Assembly (NCBI GenBank): GCA_964412845.1
Contig: CAYPQM010000200.1
Coordinates: forward strand, 1 to 10,306
Source: JAWWPY01 sp964412845
GTDB taxonomy: Bacteria; Actinomycetota; Actinomycetes; Streptosporangiales; Streptosporangiaceae
DNA: 10,306 nucleotides
Direction of reading: 5' to 3'
Of the stretch, positions 5,769 to 10,306 are shown piece by piece (position 1 is the first letter of the stretch; the number at the start of each line of letters is the position of its first letter). Position numbers and translations under genes: made by a program. Under the pieces are notes generated by a model that made no database searches, was not told the DNA's origin, and saw only the letters and a list, made by a program, of their open reading frames with translations.

Positions 5769-6583
5769 TCATGGGCATGATTTTCGATCCGCGGTGGCCG
5801 ACGAAATGTTCCCGACAGGCCCGAGATGGATGCCCGGTTGGCGGAGAAGGCGCTTGGCTTCGCGGATGCCGCTAGTCATCGCGCCGTCGGCGTATCCCAT
5901 CCGGGCACTCTGGGTGTGCTCTCCCGCGAACAGGAGCCGCCCATTAACGGGTTCGCCGAGTAGATCGAGGTCGGCGGGCGCAGCACCGGGTGGGATATGG
6001 CTGTAAGCGCCCCCGCTGTACGGATCGTTGGCCCATGATGTAGTCGCAACGGCGATGGGTGTCGGACACGGGTGGCCGGTCGCTTCGGCGAGCATGCGCA
6101 GGACCCAGTTGACGGCGTTTTCAGGGGAAGTCTTGAACGCGCGGTTGGCTGCGCTATGGAAGATCAGGAACACCAACGTCGGGCCCAGATCAAATGCATC
6201 CTGCCCGATTACCCACACGGTCGGCTCGTCGGCGGCACGGGGAAACAGCATCACGTGGGGCAAACCGTCAGCGCGCCAGAACGGCTCGTCGAACCGTACT
6301 GCCACCTTCTCGAAGCGACCGAAACCCAGACGATCGATAGCGGCGGTCCGCTCGGGGGGCAGTGCCGGGGAGAACCGCGGCTTGTCCTGCTTAAGAACGC
6401 CCAGCGGTACCGTAACCACGACGTGTGAGGCAACTTCGTCGGCGCCGTCGGCGCCGCGCACGGTCACGCCGCCGGGGGACACGGCGACCTCGGTCACCTC
6501 GCAGCCCAGCTGTATGTCAATGCCGGCGGCCATCGCGCCGACCAGACTCTGGTAGCCGCCGCCGGGCAGATCGCCGAAATAGC
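5769..6583 (-). pseudogene. Flavin-containing amine oxidase, C-terminal fragment
   Basis: The last 270 codons of this frame are the C-terminal part of an FAD-dependent amine oxidase (monoamine/polyamine oxidase-like). The fragment begins at YFGDLPGGGYQSLVGAMAAG, where homologues have their substrate-domain GGY..L segment. It continues with IDIQLGCEVTEVAVSPGGV, VVVTVPLGVLK, then WANDPYSGGAYSHIPPGA, and ends with the FAD-binding LLFAGEHTQSARMGYADGAMTSG, followed by a normal-looking end. The N-terminal 150-200 residues, including the GxGxxG Rossmann motif needed to bind FAD, are missing. At about 6581 the sequence switches to a UvrA-like gene in a different frame, so in-frame codons beyond the junction (to 6761) are meaningless. 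Working relatives oxidise amines to aldehyde, ammonia and peroxide; this fragment cannot. The rest of the frame is undamaged, suggesting a recent break or an assembly chimera. Confidence 0.85.
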
Positions 6584-7044
6584 ACCGCTCCCTGCTCGAT
6601 CGTCTTGTCCGGGTCGGGCACCGGGGTGGCTTCGTCGACCTCAGACCGCACGCCCAGGCCCTGGCAGGCCGGGCACGCGCCACAGGAGTTGAAGGCAAAG
6701 GATTCGCCACTGGGATGTTCAAAACGTGCAGCGCAGACCGGGCAGACGATCTCCTCGGCAAACGCCGCGATCGACGCGCCGATGCGGTGACCGTTCGGGC
6801 ACAGGTGCGAGCCCAGCCGGCGGCGGCTGTAAGTGCTCAGGCCAGCGAGGTATCGCTGCATGCCTTCGGTGTACAAGGTGCCGATGGCGAGCGACGTCTT
6901 ACCCGATCCGGACACGCCGACGACAGCGACCGTGCGCCACAACGGCACATCGACGTCGACGTCGCGCAGGTTGTTATGCCGGGCGCCGCGGACGCCGATG
7001 GCATCGGGCAGCGTTCCGGGCATGGATCGATGAGCCGCCGCCAC
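6580..7044 (-). pseudogene. UvrA-like (UvrB-independent type) ATPase, N-terminal fragment with internal deletion
   Basis: About 154 codons match the N-terminus of UvrA paralogues. Landmarks are IGVRGARHNNLRDVDVDVP, Walker A GVSGSGKT (43-50), TLYTEGMQRYLAGLSTYSRRRL, then LCPNGH, a zinc module C101-x2-C104...C124-x2-C127, and GLGVRSEVDEATPVPDPDKTIEQGAV. The short spacing between LCPNGH and CPVC shows the class lacking the UvrB-binding domain, whose members include drug-resistance proteins such as DrrC. After SRRRL (residue 77) the roughly 50 residues that all UvrA proteins carry before the xxLGSHLCPNGH segment are absent. Homology ends at about 6583, where the frame runs into amine oxidase DNA and stops at 6517. 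The rest, including the second ATPase half, is gone. The GTG at 7044 is chosen because AGGTAGG lies just upstream; ATG at 7023 is an alternative without a ribosome site. The fragment cannot be a working UvrA. Confidence 0.85.
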
Positions 7045-7076
7045 ATCACCTACCTAAGCAGAATGGCGCGTCCGCG

Positions 7077-7102
7077 CCGGGACCGGCAGCCGCCGGTCCC
7101 GG
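7077..7102 (-). terminator. Perfect 11-bp-arm hairpin after the MBL-fold gene
   Basis: CCGGGACCGGC (7077-7087) pairs base for base with GCCGGTCCCGG (7092-7102) around a 4-base AGCC loop. It lies 30 bases beyond the stop of the minus-strand MBL-fold gene and before the UvrA fragment's start, so it should end the MBL transcript. It is the strongest hairpin I found in the window. Confidence 0.75.
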
Positions 7103-7131
7103 TCCGCGGGCTGTCATGGTCCTACGGGTTC

Positions 7132-8106
7132 TCAGGGGTGGACCGGACCGCTCGGGCCCTTGTCGAGGCGCAGCGACTGCATGATGGCGAACGTGGTCGT
7201 CATCGTGAACGCCTCGATGTCGGCGGCGGCCAGCACGCCGGTGTACTTGGCGATCACGGGCGCCGCGGCACGCTCGGTGACGGTATCGAGGTGGCCCTTC
7301 ACGCCAGCCCAGAAGTTCTCCCCGTACCGCATGTAATAAGGCACTGGGTTGACGCTCGCCAGCGCCTCCCTGGCACTCGCTTCGATGTCGGCGATGTACT
7401 GCTGGTGTACCGCGACATCGTCGCGTGTAGCGAGCCTCCCGAGGTGCCCGCAGATGAAGTGCGTCCACGGGTACGCCAGGGCGATTTCTGGAGCCTGCAT
7501 GTATCCCTGTACGTCCTCGCTGAGGTTGAGGTTGTAGATCGGTACCCAGCCGGCATTGACGACGTCGATGAGCATCAGGGTGTCGTGGCCGGGGAAATGG
7601 ATGTAGATGTTGTCCGGCGAGTGGTTGGAGCCGTGCCAGGACAGTTCGACGCGCTCTCCGCCTACTTCCAGCGTGTACTTGTCGGCGAAGGTCACGTCAG
7701 GCCCGGGCCGGGCCGGGTCGTTGTCCCGGAGCAGCAGCCGCCGGGTCTCCTCGTGCCCGATCCGGACGACATTCTCGAACAGCGAGGCGGCGCCGCCGTG
7801 GTCGGCGTGGTGATGCGAGTAGACCAGGTGCGTCACGATGTTGCTGACGCCCTCGGCGGCGGCGATCTCGTCGACAGCCCGGCGCAGGTTGTGGCCGATG
7901 CTGGGGGGTGCGTCGAACAGCACCACGCCGTCGCGAGTGGCCAGGAACGCTGACTGGTAGACCCCGTCGGTGACCCAGTACAGGTTCCGCTCGACCCGCC
8001 CGACGTAGTATCCCTGCTCGTTCAGGGCGGGACCGAGCGCCGAACGTGGGATGGGCGCGTAGTCGGGCAGTTCGCCAGCGCTGCCCGTACCGGCTGATGT
8101 TGTCAC
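7132..8106 (-). CDS. Metallo-beta-lactamase-fold hydrolase
   Basis: This is a 324-residue, apparently cytoplasmic protein with a full set of MBL-fold metal ligands. The HxHxDH motif is at H98, H100, D102, H103 (in VYSHHHADHGGA). The third histidine is H162 (GSNHSPDN), the bridging aspartate D181 (LMLIDVVNAGW) and the last histidine H221 (FICGHLGR), so a two-zinc hydrolase is expected. The first strand pair, NLYWVTDGVYQSAFLATRDGVVLFDAP, is typical of the fold. Residues from about 230 to the end form a helical extension (DDVAVHQQYIADIEASAREAL...) seen in a group of uncharacterised actinomycete enzymes; I do not know its substrate (a lactone, thioester or drug are all possible). The GTG at 8106 is chosen for the GAGGGAG ribosome site 5 bases upstream. 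It has its own terminator (7077-7102) and shares an upstream motif (8181-8214) with the next hydrolase gene. Confidence 0.9.
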   Translation of the reverse strand: MTTSAGTGSAGELPDYAPIPRSALGPALNEQGYYVGRVERNLYWVTDGVYQSAFLATRDGVVLFDAPPSIGHNLRRAVDEIAAAEGVSNIVTHLVYSHHHADHGGAASLFENVVRIGHEETRRLLLRDNDPARPGPDVTFADKYTLEVGGERVELSWHGSNHSPDNIYIHFPGHDTLMLIDVVNAGWVPIYNLNLSEDVQGYMQAPEIALAYPWTHFICGHLGRLATRDDVAVHQQYIADIEASAREALASVNPVPYYMRYGENFWAGVKGHLDTVTERAAAPVIAKYTGVLAAADIEAFTMTTTFAIMQSLRLDKGPSGPVHP

Positions 8107-8180
8107 GGCATCTCCCTCGCAACCAAGGCACGTCCCCTGACGGCCGTGCGCTTCGCGTCGTGCCCACGCTCGCCAACTGC

Positions 8181-8214
8181 CAGGTGAGAAGTCATCGCCG
8201 GATCATGGTGATTC
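8181..8214 (-). promoter_or_regulatory. Shared 34-bp upstream motif, copy at the MBL-fold gene
   Basis: This stretch matches 9525-9558 at 29 of 34 positions without gaps; the tail CCGGATCAyGGTGATTC is almost identical. It lies 75 bp before the GTG of the MBL-fold gene. The inner inverted repeat (TCGCCG-GATCA-TGGTGA) is imperfect here. Position and pairing suggest an operator or activator site. Confidence 0.5.
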
Positions 8215-8394
8215 AGGTACAGCCCGCGCCCCGCCCGCGCCGGCGACGGGCGAGAGGGCTGTTGCCTGACCCGAGAGAGCCTTCGGCCGTCCAGCCCGAC
8301 TCTGCGAGCTGCGCTCGGGTCTCCGCTAGGGAGTCCGCGAACGCGGTTGCCCATAGATGCCAGCGCGTCCGCTGTACCGCTGGTGATCGCCAGG

Positions 8395-8429
8395 CCCGGA
8401 AAGACAGTGACCTGAGGTCCGTTCCGGGA
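8395..8429 (-). terminator. Two-part stem-loop downstream of the alpha/beta hydrolase gene
   Basis: CCCGGAA (8395-8401) pairs with TTCCGGG (8423-8429), and inside this the palindrome GACCTGAGGTC (8410-8420) can form a second stem. It lies 67 bases beyond the hydrolase stop on the minus strand, so it is a plausible terminator. Confidence 0.4.
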
Positions 8430-8431
8430 TG

Positions 8432-8489
8432 CTGAACTCGCGCTCTGGTGGGTGCCAGCAGAAGCTGATACCGCTGAACTCGCGTTCTG
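8432..8489. repeat. 17-bp direct repeat pair
   Basis: GCTGAACTCGCGyTCTG occurs at 8432-8448 and 8473-8489 with one difference (C or T) and a 41-bp period. A shorter GCGTTCTGC is repeated again at 8509-8517 inside the hydrolase coding end. Role unknown; it may be a small local duplication. Confidence 0.5.
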
Positions 8490-8496
8490 CCTTTCG

Positions 8497-9408
8497 CTAT
8501 GCGGTGACGCGTTCTGCGCCGACGAGATGCGCCGACAGCAGTTGTCCGGCTCTGTCCAGCGCCGCGGCCGCTTCGTCGAGGATCGGGTGATAAGCCTGGA
8601 AGACGTGCGGCACCTGGGGGGTGATGTCGAGGGTGACCTCGACATCGGCGGTGGCGGCTTGTTGCGCGAGGCGGACGGCGTCGTCGAGGAGAACCTCGTG
8701 GGTTCCGGCCTGGATGATCAGGGGCGGCAGGCCGGACAGGTCGGCGAATATGGGGCTGATGAGGCCGAGAGCGGCGTCTTGTCCCGACGTGTAGTCGGTG
8801 ACTCGGGCTTGGAGGGCTTCCCGGCTGAGCAGCGGATCGGCCTCGCGCTTGGTTTCCATGGTCGTCCCGGCCAGGGTGAGATCGGCGTACGGTGACATGA
8901 CGAAGGCCGCGGCGGGCAGGGGTAGCCCGTGATCGCGGGCGTTGACCAGGGTGGCGATGGCGAGGCCGCCGCCGGCGGACTCTCCCGCGAAGGCGATGTC
9001 CGAAGGGGCTGTGCCGTTGCGCAGGAGGGCTTCGTAGGCGGCGAGAGCGTCATCGACCGCTGCCGGATACGTATGCTCGGGGGCGAGCCGGTAGTCAACG
9101 GAGATGACCTTGGCGTGCGTCCGCCGGCCGACCTGCGAGGCGAGGTCAGCGGCGAGGAAGGCGTCCCCCATTACGTACACGCCGCCGTGGAAGTACAGGA
9201 CAACGTGGCGAGGTTCGACTCCGTCAACTGTGATCTCGGCAGCTGGGACGCCGCCCAGCACGGTCCGGGTCACGGTGACCTCGGCAGGCAGCGGCTGCGC
9301 TGACAGCAGCTCCCGGAGCAGTCGCCGTTGCTCGCTGACGTCGCTGCCGACAGGGAAGGCTGACTGTCGCAGGATTGTGTCCAGGGTCTCTCGCTGCTCG
9401 GTGCTCAC
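8497..9408 (-). CDS. HSL-family alpha/beta hydrolase (esterase)
   Basis: This 303-residue soluble esterase belongs to the hormone-sensitive-lipase type (Abhydrolase_3). The oxyanion motif is H74-G-G76 (YFHGGVYVMGD). The second signature is VDYRLAPEHTYPAAVDD (104-120). The nucleophile elbow GESAGG places the serine at S144 and the base is H268 (VPHVFQAY). The acid is less plain: the segment reads QAGTHEVLLDD, with H237 where many relatives have Asp, so E238 is the likely acid, with D242 or D243 as alternatives. Residues 1-45 form the helical cap. Family enzymes hydrolyse short-chain acyl esters; the natural substrate is unknown. The GTG at 9408 has GGGAG 7 bases upstream. It lies in the same direction as the MFS gene (228-bp gap) and the MBL-fold gene. 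A TTGACA (9469-9464) could be a -35, but its -10 is poor. The motif at 9525-9558 lies 117 bp upstream. Confidence 0.92.
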   Translation of the reverse strand: MSTEQRETLDTILRQSAFPVGSDVSEQRRLLRELLSAQPLPAEVTVTRTVLGGVPAAEITVDGVEPRHVVLYFHGGVYVMGDAFLAADLASQVGRRTHAKVISVDYRLAPEHTYPAAVDDALAAYEALLRNGTAPSDIAFAGESAGGGLAIATLVNARDHGLPLPAAAFVMSPYADLTLAGTTMETKREADPLLSREALQARVTDYTSGQDAALGLISPIFADLSGLPPLIIQAGTHEVLLDDAVRLAQQAATADVEVTLDITPQVPHVFQAYHPILDEAAAALDRAGQLLSAHLVGAERVTA

Positions 9409-9524
9409 GGAGGATCTCCCTTCGGTTGGGTTGGTCTGGCAGCGCTCCAGGCTCGCTCGCCCATGTCAATCCGCTGCTGAAATTTCCTGCCGGGAGGCGG
9501 GCCACTACCAGGCTTGCCGCCAGG

Positions 9525-9558
9525 CAGGTGAGGAGGCGTCACCGGATCACGGTGATTC
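9525..9558 (-). promoter_or_regulatory. Shared 34-bp upstream motif, copy at the alpha/beta hydrolase gene
   Basis: This copy contains a perfect inverted repeat, TCACCG-GATCA-CGGTGA (9539-9555), the form expected for a dimeric repressor site. It is paired with 8181-8214 (29 of 34 identical). It sits in the 227-bp spacer 9409-9635, which otherwise shows only the possible -35 and a small hairpin. Confidence 0.5.
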
Positions 9559-9589
9559 GCACGACCGGAGCACCGCAGAACCGATCTTC

Positions 9590-9603
9590 CACGGACAGCC
9601 GTG
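9590..9603 (-). terminator. Small hairpin downstream of the MFS gene
   Basis: CACGG (9590-9594) and CCGTG (9599-9603) are perfect arms around a 4-base loop, 32 bases beyond the MFS stop. The short stem makes this a weak terminator candidate. Confidence 0.25.
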
Positions 9604-9635
9604 AATGTGCTCGTTCCCCATCAGGAGCTTCGGGA

Positions 9636-10306
9636 TCATGCCGGACGGCCGGGGCCTGCCTTGGCTTGTGCGCTTGGCACCCCGTCATATGCCTGGGAGG
9701 GCGTGCCCTGCTGATCCAGCGGCCCGGGGCGGAGCAGGGCGCCGGCGATGACGGCGCCGCCGGCGAAGATGCCGGCGGTCCACCAGAACGCGGTGTCGTA
9801 ACCGTGTGCCAGCGCCAGCCCGGTAAGCGCCTGGCGGCCGATGATCCGGGCCGTGGCGAGATGCGCGATGATGTAGGAGGCGACGGCGCTGGTGAAGATG
9901 GTGTTCAGCAGCGAGGTGCCGACCGAGCCGCCGAGCATCTGGCCGACGGTGACAGTCGCGGCCGCGACTCCCGCGTCCTGCGGGGCCACGCCGAAGGTGC
10001 CGGTGTTGATCGCCGGCGCGATCACCACGCCCAGGCCGATACCGGCCAGGATGAGCGGGCCGAGCACGCCCGTGGCATAGCCGGTGTGCTGGCCCAGCTG
10101 GGCCAGCCAGGCCGTCCCGCCCGATGCGGCCAGCATCCCCGACGCGACTAGCGGCTTGGGACCGAACCTGGGCATGAGCACGATCGTCGACAGATTCGCC
10201 ATGACAATGAGGCCGGCGCTCATCGGCAGGAACGCGAAGCCGGTAACGAGCGGCGAGTAGCCCAGCGTCTGCTGCAGGTAGTAGGTCAGGAACAAGAAGA
10301 GCCCGA
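9636..10306 (-). CDS. DHA2-type MFS drug exporter, C-terminal part (runs off the window)
   Basis: This is the C-terminal 222 codons of a 14-helix major facilitator transporter of the EmrB/QacA (DHA2) drug:H+ antiporter type; the start lies beyond the right edge. The visible part opens GLFLFLTYYLQQTLGYSPLVTG, a segment very typical of this family, and contains about five to six membrane helices: LVTGFAFLPMSAGLIVMA, LVASGMLAASGGTAWLA, LGPLILAGIGLGVVIAPA, an amphipathic VAAATVTVGQMLGGSVGTSLLN helix and a last helix, WWTAGIFAGGAVIAGALL. The cytoplasmic tail is Pro/Gly/Ala-rich. The reading frame is open to position 10306. Family members export drugs, dyes or self-made antibiotics using the proton gradient; the substrate cannot be told. 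It shares direction with the downstream esterase gene, but the 227-bp gap and the motif at 9525-9558 suggest separate transcription. Confidence 0.93.
   Translation of the reverse strand, partial: GLFLFLTYYLQQTLGYSPLVTGFAFLPMSAGLIVMANLSTIVLMPRFGPKPLVASGMLAASGGTAWLAQLGQHTGYATGVLGPLILAGIGLGVVIAPAINTGTFGVAPQDAGVAAATVTVGQMLGGSVGTSLLNTIFTSAVASYIIAHLATARIIGRQALTGLALAHGYDTAFWWTAGIFAGGAVIAGALLRPGPLDQQGTPSQAYDGVPSAQAKAGPGRPA

Larger units (their letters stand above)
8107..8496. other. 390-bp spacer between two minus-strand hydrolase genes
   Basis: The spacer holds the upstream region of the MBL-fold gene (motif at 8181-8214), a possible terminator of the alpha/beta hydrolase gene (8395-8429) and a short direct repeat (8432-8448 and 8473-8489). 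No reading frame here has a ribosome site or recognisable motif. The minus-strand frame running through it is also open across the hydrolase end and looks like a composition effect. Confidence 0.55.

Noticed and set aside
5769..6761. Amine oxidase frame read as a complete 330-residue enzyme
   Set aside because: The first 60 codons are UvrA DNA in the wrong frame, and the FAD-binding N-terminus is absent, so it is not an intact enzyme.
6715..7953. Long plus-strand reading frame of 412 codons
   Set aside because: It crosses the UvrA fragment, a terminator hairpin and most of the MBL-fold gene in antisense. It has no recognisable motif, whereas the minus-strand products are unmistakable.
8103..8645. 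180-codon minus-strand frame across the hydrolase end and spacer
   Set aside because: It overlaps the esterase's 3' end in another frame, is Ser/Arg/Pro-rich and matches no family.
9441..9469. Sigma-70-type promoter for the esterase (TTGACA with 17-bp spacing)
   Set aside because: The -35 is perfect, but the -10 position reads AGCGCT, which lacks the TA and is too poor to call as a promoter.
9375..10151. Plus-strand reading frame of 258 codons
   Set aside because: It is antisense to the MFS gene and the esterase start, low in complexity and without family resemblance.

Overview
The window is very GC-rich, uses GTG starts with GGAGG-like ribosome sites and contains one probable leaderless start. 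The protein families (an arabinofuranosidase carrying a ricin-type module, a PspC-domain protein with a tiny membrane partner, a UvrB-independent UvrA paralogue, a DHA2-type MFS exporter) fit a chromosomal accessory region of a soil-type, high-GC actinomycete. I cannot name the genus from the sequence.

Layout. Positions 216-1676 (+) encode a secreted GH54 alpha-L-arabinofuranosidase with a CBM13 module, closed by a strong hairpin. A patatin-like acyl hydrolase (1851-2879, -) converges on it. Divergent from the patatin gene is a YciO/YrdC-type protein (3066-3695, +), probably read from a leaderless transcript. Its last codons and terminator hairpin lie inside a 96-bp element that recurs near 5565-5660. 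Between the copies are a 5'-truncated GNAT acetyltransferase remnant (3934-4314, +) and a two-gene minus-strand unit: a PspC-domain protein (4852-5142) and a 49-residue membrane protein (4657-4806). That unit has an operator-like palindrome upstream and a hairpin right after its last stop codon.

From 5769 to 7044 (-) lie two broken genes joined head to tail: the C-terminal two-thirds of a flavin amine oxidase and the N-terminal piece of a UvrA-like ATPase that has also lost about 50 residues internally. A perfect 11-bp-arm hairpin separates them from an intact metallo-beta-lactamase-fold hydrolase (7132-8106, -). Upstream come an HSL-type alpha/beta hydrolase (8497-9408, -) and the C-terminal part of a DHA2-family MFS transporter (9636 to the window edge, -). 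The two hydrolase genes share a 34-bp upstream motif, which suggests common control.

How the genes work together. The arabinofuranosidase would release arabinose from plant polysaccharide outside the cell. The right-hand block (exporter, two hydrolases, remains of a drug-resistance-type UvrA and an amine oxidase) looks like a detoxification or xenobiotic-handling neighbourhood under partial decay; this is inference. I found no tRNA, rRNA, CRISPR array, intact transposase or phage gene, and no convincing new multi-gene system. The observations most worth following are the dispersed hairpin repeat, the paired upstream motif, the pspC operator and the two-step damage in the uvrA/amine-oxidase block.
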